From: an uncultured Duncaniella sp.
GTDB lineage: Bacteria; Bacteroidota; Bacteroidia; Bacteroidales; Muribaculaceae
Direction: 5' to 3'
Assembly (NCBI GenBank): GCA_910586665.1
Contig: CAJUIX010000028.1
Location: 1-39,494, forward strand
Length of the DNA: 39,494 nt
Below the pieces are notes generated by a model, which saw only the letters and a program-made list of their open reading frames with translations, was not told the DNA's origin and ran no database searches. Positions within the stretch are counted from its first letter, which is position 1; each line of letters begins with the position of its first letter. Shown in pieces: positions 23,399 to 29,898 of this stretch. The translations under genes were made by a program, and so were the position numbers.

Positions 23399-23406
23399 CA
23401 AATATA
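23399..23406 (-). promoter_or_regulatory. -7 box for the MBL operon
   Basis: On the minus strand this reads TATATTTG, an exact TAnnTTTG match, 51 nt upstream of the 242-aa gene. The -33 element is not clear. Confidence 0.5.
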
Positions 23407-23513
23407 GTCAAAAAGTTCATACTTTATGGTGATTTTACGATTGTTTTTAAGCGCGCCCTTAAATTTTCAGAGGGTTTTTGCTTTATCGCACTGTTTTGGG
23501 GGTGAGGGGGATG

Positions 23514-23521
23514 TATATTTG
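23514..23521 (+). promoter_or_regulatory. -7 box before the hypothetical gene at 23552
   Basis: TATATTTG matches the Bacteroidota -7 consensus and lies 30 nt before the ATG. A TTTG at 23495-23498 is only 15 nt upstream, shorter than the usual 19-21, so the promoter may be weak. Confidence 0.45.
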
Positions 23522-23551
23522 CGGGTATAATTATAAAAAACGGAATTTGCT

Positions 23552-24205
23552 ATGAAGAAAAATGATTTTCCTGTGTCGAAGAAGTTCTATTCGGAGCTTG
23601 TCGGGCGTATCGAGGGCTGTTTTGCGGGCGTCGGTGTCGCTGATGCCGGGCTGAAAACTGTCGCGATTGTCGGGGCTTTCGAGGCGTATATGATCCGTGG
23701 TGTCGTGCCCGATTTCGGCTCGGAGGCCTTGCTGTCAATGGCCTTCGAGTTGCTGCGCCCGGAGGTTGACAAGGCTATGGCGAGGTCGCGCCGTGCGCGG
23801 CTTCGCCGGCGTGTGGCGTCTCAATCTCCTGAAACCGAGTCTGTTCAGAAAACAACTGGCGAATATGGCGACTGTAGGGACGTTGCACGCAACGTCCGGG
23901 AGCAAATGGCTGACATGCCGCCTACTACATGTGACGGGACGCAAGTAACTGACGTGCCGCTTGTTTCCGAAGGGTCTGACGAGCAGTCTATCCCCGGCGG
24001 ACGTTGCACGCAACGTCCCTACAAGGATGCTTCGGAACAGGCAGTCGAGCCCGTGGAGCAGCCTGTGGCTTATACCGTCGAGCATGTGATGGAGCTTCCC
24101 TGGGGGCCGGAGATGATTCTGCCCAACCGCCGCCAGCGCAGGCTTATGGAAAAAGAACGGCTCCGCGCCATGCGCAAAGCCGTCCGTGGTAATGGCAGGG
24201 CGTGA
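23552..24205 (+). CDS. Hypothetical protein with DUF6291-like N-terminus; frame carries two palindromic repeats
   Basis: A 217-aa product. Residues ~8-80 follow a helical pattern (FYSELVGRIEGCFAG..., AIVGAFEAYMIRGVVPDFGSE, AFELLRPEVDKAMARSRRAR) that resembles the DUF6291 domain found in phage-like and accessory genes of Bacteroidota; this is a tentative match. Residues ~90-165 are low-complexity, and this stretch is where two copies of a palindromic repeat lie, in opposite orientation, without breaking the frame. The C-terminus is basic (NRRQRRLMEKERLRAMRKAVRG). It probably binds nucleic acid, by charge only. Confidence 0.6.
   Translation: MKKNDFPVSKKFYSELVGRIEGCFAGVGVADAGLKTVAIVGAFEAYMIRGVVPDFGSEALLSMAFELLRPEVDKAMARSRRARLRRRVASQSPETESVQKTTGEYGDCRDVARNVREQMADMPPTTCDGTQVTDVPLVSEGSDEQSIPGGRCTQRPYKDASEQAVEPVEQPVAYTVEHVMELPWGPEMILPNRRQRRLMEKERLRAMRKAVRGNGRA
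23873..23898. repeat. Palindromic interspersed repeat, copy 1
   Basis: TGTAGGGACGTTGCACGCAA followed by CGTCCG. The core GGACGTTGC / GCAACGTCC is a 9-bp inverted repeat around two bases. It is inside the coding frame of the hypothetical gene. Confidence 0.8.
23999..24023. repeat. Palindromic interspersed repeat, copy 2 (opposite orientation)
   Basis: The core GGACGTTGCACGCAACGTCC is the same as in copy 1, but the flank CTACA is on the right instead of TGTAG on the left, so the two copies face each other about 100 nt apart. This looks like a REP- or MITE-type short repeat. Confidence 0.8.
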
Positions 24206-24226
24206 GAGTGACCGCTCCCCCGTCCG

Positions 24227-25486
24227 TTATGATTTTTTATCCGCCTTCGATGTCTCCTCCCAGATGTATAGTCGGTCTGAGGGGCGGATTTTGCGCGGCA
24301 CCTTGATTGAGAAACTGTCACCTTTCTTTACGGAGGGCACGGGATCGTATTCGAGGCGCAGCTCCTCGACGGTCTGGATTATCGCCCCGGTGTCGGTGCC
24401 GGTAATCACTATTTCGTCGCCGACATGGAGCTCGCCGGCCTCCATGACAAACTCGCCGACGCCGAGTTTCGGGAAATAGCGCACGCCTTTGGCTACATAG
24501 CGCTTGACGCGTGTGGCCGAGGAGCCGTATTTGGCCGACCATTCGCCGAGGCGCTGTCCGAGATAGTAGCCGTCCCAGAATCCGCGGTTGAATATCTTCG
24601 ACAGTTCGCCGTCCCAGCGGGCAATCTTCTCCTCGTCGTAGTCGCCGCGACATATCGAGTCAATCGCCTCCGAGTAGGCCTGGACGGCGATTTTGACATA
24701 CTCCGGCCCGCGGGCGCGCCCTTCGATTTTGAAGACCCGCACGCCGGCGTCAATCATCTTGTTGAGGAAGTGGATAGTCTTCAGGTCCTTGGGCGACATG
24801 ATGTATTTGTTCTCGACCTCGAGCTGGTCGCCGGTCTCGCGGTCGGTGACGGTGTAGCCCCGCCGGCAGATCTGGGTGCACGCGCCGCGGTTGGCCGAGG
24901 AGTTCATCTCGTGGAGGCTGAGGTAGCACTTGCCCGATACGGCCATGCAGAGTGCGCCGTGGCAGAACATCTCGATGCGCACGCGCTCCCCGCGCGGCCC
25001 CCGGATGTCCTCGCGCCCGATAGCGTCGGCTATGGCGCGCACCTGGTCGAGGTTAAGCTCGCGGGCGAGTACCATGACGTCGGCAAACTGCGCGAAAAAT
25101 CTCACCGCCTCGACGTTGGTGACGTTGAGCTGCGTCGAGATGTGGACCTCGACCCCGACGGAGCGGGCGTATGTGATAGCGGCGATGTCGCTGGCTATGA
25201 TTGCCGATATGCCGCTGTCGCGGACGGCATCGATGACCTCGCGCATCTTCGGCAGCTCGTCGTCATAGATGATTGTGTTGACGGTGAGGTAGGTTTTCAC
25301 CCCTGCGGCGTCGCATATCGAGGCGATGTTGCGCAGATCGTCGAGCGTGAAGTTGACTGATGAGCGCGAGCGCATGTTCAGCCCCTCGACGCCGAAATAT
25401 ATCGCGTCGGCCCCCGCCTCAATCGCGGCATGGAGCGACTCGTAGCTCCCCACAGGAGCCATTATTTCAAAATCTTTTCGGTTCAT
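24227..25486 (-). CDS. trhP: U32-family peptidase, TrhP (YegQ)-like tRNA hydroxylation protein
   Basis: A 419-aa protein of peptidase family U32. It has the N-terminal TIM-barrel start FEIMAPVGSYESLHAAIEAGADAIYFG and the family signature EMFCHGALCMAVSGKC (about residues 172-187), followed by Cys-containing CTQICRRGY and the conserved ENKYIMSPKDL. In E. coli the YegQ/TrhP branch takes part in prephenate-dependent 5-hydroxyuridine formation at tRNA position 34. The C-terminal beta domain (VGEFVMEAGELHVGDEIVITG) is present, so the protein is complete. The gene symbol is a best family match; U32 paralogs are hard to tell apart by eye. Confidence 0.82.
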   Translation of the reverse strand: MNRKDFEIMAPVGSYESLHAAIEAGADAIYFGVEGLNMRSRSSVNFTLDDLRNIASICDAAGVKTYLTVNTIIYDDELPKMREVIDAVRDSGISAIIASDIAAITYARSVGVEVHISTQLNVTNVEAVRFFAQFADVMVLARELNLDQVRAIADAIGREDIRGPRGERVRIEMFCHGALCMAVSGKCYLSLHEMNSSANRGACTQICRRGYTVTDRETGDQLEVENKYIMSPKDLKTIHFLNKMIDAGVRVFKIEGRARGPEYVKIAVQAYSEAIDSICRGDYDEEKIARWDGELSKIFNRGFWDGYYLGQRLGEWSAKYGSSATRVKRYVAKGVRYFPKLGVGEFVMEAGELHVGDEIVITGTDTGAIIQTVEELRLEYDPVPSVKKGDSFSIKVPRKIRPSDRLYIWEETSKADKKS

Positions 25487-25499
25487 TAAAGCGTGTCAG

Positions 25500-25517
25500 A
25501 TTTGTTAGACAAATTTA
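25500..25517 (-). promoter_or_regulatory. Promoter -7 box with overlapping palindrome upstream of the U32 gene
   Basis: On the minus strand TAAATTTG (25510-25517) fits TAnnTTTG, 24 nt before the start codon. A perfect small palindrome, ATTTGT-TAG-ACAAAT (25500-25514), overlaps it and could be an operator. Confidence 0.45.
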
Positions 25518-25570
25518 GATATTAATTTCGGCAACGGGAATATGTCCATGTGTAAAAACATAATCCCTGC

Positions 25571-26320
25571 CTACCTTTTGATGAGGCGGGCGAGGCCGAA
25601 GATATAGCGGCGGAAGCCGGGGGTATAGGCTAAAAGGCGGTCAAACCATGCGATATGCGGGGAGACAGTCTTTACGACAAGTCCGACGTAGACCATTGCG
25701 AATATAGTGCCGATGCCGATGACATTCCATAGCCAGTGTCCGAAGAAGAGATAGCAGGCGCCGGCGGCGAGGATGACCAGGACGGTGTCGACTGTTATTT
25801 TGACTTTTGCGAATGGACGGTTGACGACCTGGCTTATGGCTATGGAGATGCCTTCGCCGGGCATTGTGACGGAGCCGCATCTGATTTCGAAGGCGATGCC
25901 AACTCCCATAATGGAGCATCCGGCAAGCTGGGTCAGCAGCTGGGAGGGCAGGGTGGTGCAGGAGAGCGCGGAGGTCAGATACATGTTGAGGTCGATGAGC
26001 CAGCCGAAGATAAACCCTATCACCAATTGGAAGAGCTGCATAGGGTCGAAACTGCGGCGCAACACGATAATCTGGCAGAGCACGAGGATGAAGTTCATCA
26101 TAATCGTGTAGCCGCCGATTGTCAAGCCGGGGACGGCGCCGGTCTCTCCGGCGAGCGAGAGGACAAAGGGGAGCGATGAGATGACACTGCTGCCCATGCA
26201 GGATCTGACGCAGAGGGCCACGCCGAGGGTCATGAGGTTGAGCGACAGTAGCAACAGCGTGTGCTGCCAGAGGAAGGAGAGGACTTTTGCTTTGTGTGTG
26301 GTAGCTAAAACAAAATTCAT
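25571..26320 (-). CDS. YczE/YitT-type integral membrane protein (DUF6198-like)
   Basis: A 249-aa inner-membrane protein with about five to six hydrophobic helices. The first (LWQHTLLLLSLNLMTLGVALCV) is followed by the family-typical GSSVISSLPFVLS. The middle has GFIFGWLIDLNMYL, and GVGIAFEIRCGSVTMPGEGISIAIS is a hallmark of the YczE/YyaS/YitT group. Function in this group is mostly unknown; Bacillus YczE is linked to lipopeptide and polyketide production, which need not apply here. It is divergent from the histidine kinase gene, with which it shares a 144-nt intergenic region. Confidence 0.82.
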   Translation of the reverse strand: MNFVLATTHKAKVLSFLWQHTLLLLSLNLMTLGVALCVRSCMGSSVISSLPFVLSLAGETGAVPGLTIGGYTIMMNFILVLCQIIVLRRSFDPMQLFQLVIGFIFGWLIDLNMYLTSALSCTTLPSQLLTQLAGCSIMGVGIAFEIRCGSVTMPGEGISIAISQVVNRPFAKVKITVDTVLVILAAGACYLFFGHWLWNVIGIGTIFAMVYVGLVVKTVSPHIAWFDRLLAYTPGFRRYIFGLARLIKR

Positions 26321-26363
26321 TTTTCCGAACTAATCATGTGAGATGTTTACTCTAGTTTACACT

Positions 26364-26371
26364 GCAAAGTT
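26364..26371 (-). promoter_or_regulatory. -7 box for the YczE-like gene
   Basis: The minus strand reads TAACTTTG, matching TAnnTTTG, 44 nt upstream of the start. No clear -33 TTTG is seen. Confidence 0.45.
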
Positions 26372-26464
26372 ACGAATTTATTCGCGATTTGGTGCTGTCA
26401 CAACAACCCTTCGGGGGAATTGTTTGTTGGGATAGACAGAGGATGTTTTGATTTTTTTCCCGAT

Positions 26465-27898
26465 ATGAGCAAGGCTGGCAGACATATCCTGAGGCTCCAC
26501 TGGCGGTTGTTTTTTCCGCTGGTGGGATTGTTGTGGCTTATTATCGGGTTTACGATGGCCTATTTCGTCACTCATGAGAAGCAGCGGCAGAAGGAGAACC
26601 TGGAGAACCGTCTGCTCAACGTCAATAACACTGTCATATCTGCCTACGAGCGCGGGGTGGACCTGGGGAAGACTGTCGACTTCATACGCCTCTTTACCAA
26701 CAATACCACTCTCGACCCCCTGCGTATCACGGTCTATGACGACGAGGGGCGCATGGTGGCCGATAATCCTCAGGCGACGATAACGCTCCGCGACAGCGCG
26801 GGGAGGATGAACCCCTGCCTGAAAGAGCTGTGGGACAACAGCGGCCACGCGACGGTGGAGGATATGGCCTACGAGGACAAGCTGAGCATGATCAGCTCGC
26901 GGACGAGCCCCGACGGGAAGATTCATTCATTCGCGGCGCTCCCTTACGAGGGGGAGGTGCTCGACTTTCTGAGCATCGGCCCTATGGTGTGGGTCGTGGT
27001 CATACTGCTCGGCGTCGTCTCGTCGATACTGGCCTTCCTCGGGGCCGGGGCGGTGTGTCAGAACGTCTACGCGCTCCGCGATTTCGCAAGGGCGGTGGCT
27101 TCGGACTGTGTGCCGGATGATGTCGACTCGTGGCATTTCTCCAACGACGAGCTTGGCGAGGTCTCGCGCAACCTCCTGCGACTCTATCGCGACAAAATCC
27201 ATGCCGAGCAGGAGAAGATGCACCATGAGCGCCAGCTCGTCATGAACATCAGCCATGAGCTTAACACCCCGGTGGGTATAATCAAGGGCTACCTCGACAC
27301 GCTGGCGGATGATCCCGGGATGCCCGGGGAGATGAGGCGGAAGTTCCTGTCGCGCGCACAGCAGAACGCCGACCGCCTTGCCTCGCTGATAAGCGACGTC
27401 AGCATGGTGATGCGTCTCCAGGAGGGCGTCGGGGTCGACGGGATCGAGGTTGTTGACTTTCACAAACTTCTCGGGCGGCTGGCCGAGGATATAGAGCATG
27501 GCCATATCGCTGCCGAGATGAACTTTGATTTCGATGTTCCTAAGGGATGCAGGGTGTTGGCCCACGAGTCGCTGCTGACCAACGCGCTCCTCAACCTTGT
27601 CTACAACGCGGCGCGCCATTCCGGCGGCACGCGCATGACTCTGCGCTGGCGCAGGGAGGAGGACGGGAAGCACTATTTCACATTCTCCGACAATGGGGTC
27701 GGGGTCGACGAGGAGCACATCGACCGCCTCTTCGACCTCTTCTACCGGGTGGACTCCGGGCGCTCGCGCAAGAGCGGCGGCTCCGGGCTCGGCCTCCCAC
27801 TCGTCAGGCGGATTTTCACGGCTATGGGTGGCGACATCGACGTAGCCAACCTCCCCGGGGGCGGCCTCCGCTTCACCTTCTCCCTCCCGGCCGGGTGA
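26465..27898 (+). CDS. Sensor histidine kinase
   Basis: A 477-aa membrane histidine kinase; I use the ATG at 26465. TM1 is at about residues 14-38 (LFFPLVGLLWLIIGFTMAYFV), a periplasmic sensor of about 130 aa follows, and TM2 is at about 174-197 (VWVVVILLGVVSSILAFLGAGAV). The phosphoacceptor is H264 in NISHELNTPVG. The ATPase domain has the N box (NALLNLVYNAARHS), G1 (DNGVGVD), the F box region and G2 (GGSGLGLPLVRRI). No response regulator lies on either side, so its partner is elsewhere. The signal is unknown. Confidence 0.93.
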   Translation: MSKAGRHILRLHWRLFFPLVGLLWLIIGFTMAYFVTHEKQRQKENLENRLLNVNNTVISAYERGVDLGKTVDFIRLFTNNTTLDPLRITVYDDEGRMVADNPQATITLRDSAGRMNPCLKELWDNSGHATVEDMAYEDKLSMISSRTSPDGKIHSFAALPYEGEVLDFLSIGPMVWVVVILLGVVSSILAFLGAGAVCQNVYALRDFARAVASDCVPDDVDSWHFSNDELGEVSRNLLRLYRDKIHAEQEKMHHERQLVMNISHELNTPVGIIKGYLDTLADDPGMPGEMRRKFLSRAQQNADRLASLISDVSMVMRLQEGVGVDGIEVVDFHKLLGRLAEDIEHGHIAAEMNFDFDVPKGCRVLAHESLLTNALLNLVYNAARHSGGTRMTLRWRREEDGKHYFTFSDNGVGVDEEHIDRLFDLFYRVDSGRSRKSGGSGLGLPLVRRIFTAMGGDIDVANLPGGGLRFTFSLPAG

Positions 27899-27955
27899 AG
27901 GGGATAACATTAGTATGGAATGTGCGGTAGATTAGGTGATTAAGTGGGTTGAAAA

Positions 27956-27987
27956 TTTGGATTTTTCAAATATCTGCCCTATTTTTG
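27956..27987 (+). promoter_or_regulatory. Promoter of the small-protein/DUF6169-like unit
   Basis: TTTG (27956-27959), a 20-nt spacer and TATTTTTG (27980-27987) fully match the Bacteroidota consensus. It is 27 nt before the ATG at 28015. Confidence 0.78.
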
Positions 27988-28014
27988 TAGCATTAATGAT
28001 AAAAACATACGAGT

Positions 28015-28149
28015 ATGACCCGCGACATCGTAATAAAAAATCCCTCTCAGAGGATGATTCAGGTATTTGACGCCTTGAGAGACAGGAAGCAGCAGCAGAT
28101 AAAGAAGCTGTCTGAGAAGGAGCGGTGTATGTTTACCATTAAGGTGTAG
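28015..28149 (+). CDS. Small protein (44 aa), upstream partner of the DUF6169-like gene
   Basis: ATG at 28015, TAG at 28147-28149. The peptide is short, charged and Gln/Lys-rich: it starts MTRDIVIKNPSQRMIQVF and contains RDRKQQQIKKLSEKER. It has no membrane segment. It has its own good promoter, and its stop is 2 nt before the next ATG, so the two genes are almost certainly translated from one message. The arrangement is like that of antitoxin-toxin pairs, but there is no motif to confirm that. Confidence 0.65.
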   Translation: MTRDIVIKNPSQRMIQVFDALRDRKQQQIKKLSEKERCMFTIKV

Positions 28150-28151
28150 GG

Positions 28152-28643
28152 ATGGATTTGTCTTTTGACATAAGAAGCACGGAGGGCGACCATATCAAGG
28201 TTGCCCTCTCGTATTATGATTCGGAGACTATCAGCGTTTTTTCTTCCGACCCCCTGACCCTTACGCTGGCCTTTTATGATGTGACGCTTATGCGTGAAAA
28301 GGGTAGTGGTTATGTCGGATATAAGGTGCTGTCGGCTGTCACTGATATTCTTGCCCGTTTTTTAGCTGAAAATGAGGATTCGGTATTGTGTTTTTATTGT
28401 GACGCCATGACAGACGTCAGGCGCAGTCATATTGGCATGTCACCGCAAGAATATCGAAGTCGTTTGTTCTCAAAAATGTTTGATAGATATACGCAGGCAA
28501 ACTGTCCGTCGACGTTTGTGAATCATTGTGTCAGAATCGAGGATGCTGCCGGGGCTGTAAATTCCCAGTTTGCACATTTTATTTGTCGTAAGGAGCATGA
28601 GGGGGCTGTGGTAGCTATAGGGGAGTTATTGATGGAGAAATAG
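28152..28643 (+). CDS. DUF6169-like hypothetical protein
   Basis: A 163-aa soluble protein. The core VLCFYCDAMTDVRRSHIGMSPQEYRSRLFSKMFDRY (residues ~78-113, in overlapping parts) resembles my recollection of the DUF6169 pattern in Bacteroidota (Cys-Asp, then Asp-x-R, then R-x-x-L/K-F-x-x-W/M-F). The N-terminus is beta-rich with FAFYDVTL-like hydrophobic strands. No catalytic motif is certain. It is translationally tight with the 44-aa peptide gene upstream, and the pair may be a toxin-antitoxin-like or accessory module. Composition is more AT-rich than the flanking kinase and efflux genes. Confidence 0.6.
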   Translation: MDLSFDIRSTEGDHIKVALSYYDSETISVFSSDPLTLTLAFYDVTLMREKGSGYVGYKVLSAVTDILARFLAENEDSVLCFYCDAMTDVRRSHIGMSPQEYRSRLFSKMFDRYTQANCPSTFVNHCVRIEDAAGAVNSQFAHFICRKEHEGAVVAIGELLMEK

Positions 28644-28691
28644 GCGGGGTGGGGAAACTTAAGGAAGATTAAATTTGTTTTAAATTAAGAA

Positions 28692-28718
28692 GATGTTTAA
28701 CGTTTGTTTTTAAACATC
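28692..28718 (+). promoter_or_regulatory. Inverted repeat upstream of the RND operon (possible operator)
   Basis: GATGTTTAA (28692-28700), 9 nt, TTAAACATC (28710-28718): perfect 9-bp arms. A TTTG within the loop (28703-28706) may be the -33 element. No T-run follows, so a terminator is unlikely; a repressor site for the efflux operon fits better. Confidence 0.5.
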
Positions 28719-28803
28719 CTCCAAACATTTGTGCCGTGGTGTCTGCCAATCGGGGACGCTGCCGGTGCTTCTCCTGCAAATCTCTATTCAACTATTTACT
28801 GTT

Positions 28804-29868
28804 ATGGAAACTCACGTTTTTAAGATTTCATCCCTGTCACTGCCGGCTATCATCGCCCTGATTCTTCTCTGTGGCTGCGGCAAGGGGGAAAAAGCCACGG
28901 TCATGGCTCCCGCGAGGGTCAATGTCGAGGTCATGGGCAAAAATATATCGGGCAGTCCGGCCCGCACGTTTTCCGGCACGGCCGAATCGGCCGAAGCCAC
29001 AACAGTGAGTTTCTCAGTCCCGGGCACAATCACCAAGATTTATGCCGAGGTCGGCCAAAAGGTCGGCCAGGGGCAGCTGCTGGCGCGTATCAAGGACCAG
29101 AGCCTGATGAATTCCAACAATATCGCCCAGGCGGAGTTGGAGGAGGCGCAGGATGCCTACCGGCGCCTCAAGAAGCTCCATGATGCCAACGCGCTCCCCG
29201 ACATCAAGTGGGTCGAGGTACAGGCCAAACTCAAACAGGCCGAAAATGCCGCGGCGCTCGCCGGGAGGGCTGTCGGGGATGCCTCGATCCACTCCCCGAT
29301 AGCTGGCTATGTGGCCGAGAAGCTTGCCGACGACGGGCAGACCGTCCTTGCCGCCCAGCCGGTGATGAGGATTGTGAAGCTCAACGACATGCGCATGTCG
29401 ATTTCCGTGCCTGAGAACGAAATCGGCAGCTTCCGCGAGGGCACGACGGCGACGATAAGCCTCGACGGGCTTGACAGCCTCAGCGTCGAGGGGCGCGTGG
29501 AGCAGAAGGATGTTGTGGCCAATCCGCTGACAAGGTCATATACAGTGAAATTCAGCATCCCCAATCCTGACGGGAAGATTCTCCCCGGGATGATAGGGAC
29601 GGTGAGGGTCAAGGGTGCCGCTGCCGACAGCGTTGCCTCCGCCGCGGAGAGCTTCGTGCTACCCTCGCAGAGCGTGCTGCTCGATGCCGACAACCGCCAG
29701 TTTGTCTGGACGGTCCGTAAGGGGAGGGCAGAGCGGCGCTTCGTGGTGGCCGACGAGCTTTCGGCCGACGGCGTCAGGGTGACGTCGGGCCTGCAGCGCG
29801 GCGACAGCGTCATCGTGGCAGGTATGCAGAAGGTCAGCACCGGCACTGCTGTCAGCACGGCCAAATAA
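28804..29868 (+). CDS. RND efflux periplasmic adaptor (membrane fusion lipoprotein)
   Basis: A 354-aa HlyD/AcrA-family adaptor. A lipoprotein signal peptide ends at LLCGC, so Cys would be lipidated and anchored. I start at the ATG at 28804, which places the signal peptide correctly. The biotinyl-lipoyl halves are visible (TVSFSVPGTITKIYAEVGQKVGQGQLLARIKDQ in the first half; SPIAGYVAEKLADDGQTVLAAQPVMRIVKL in the second), flanking a coiled-coil hairpin at about residues 100-150. It is 30 nt upstream of the RND pump and links that pump to the outer-membrane channel. Confidence 0.93.
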   Translation: METHVFKISSLSLPAIIALILLCGCGKGEKATVMAPARVNVEVMGKNISGSPARTFSGTAESAEATTVSFSVPGTITKIYAEVGQKVGQGQLLARIKDQSLMNSNNIAQAELEEAQDAYRRLKKLHDANALPDIKWVEVQAKLKQAENAAALAGRAVGDASIHSPIAGYVAEKLADDGQTVLAAQPVMRIVKLNDMRMSISVPENEIGSFREGTTATISLDGLDSLSVEGRVEQKDVVANPLTRSYTVKFSIPNPDGKILPGMIGTVRVKGAAADSVASAAESFVLPSQSVLLDADNRQFVWTVRKGRAERRFVVADELSADGVRVTSGLQRGDSVIVAGMQKVSTGTAVSTAK

Positions 29869-29898
29869 TCGAAAAGAACACATAAGCACTGATAGAAT

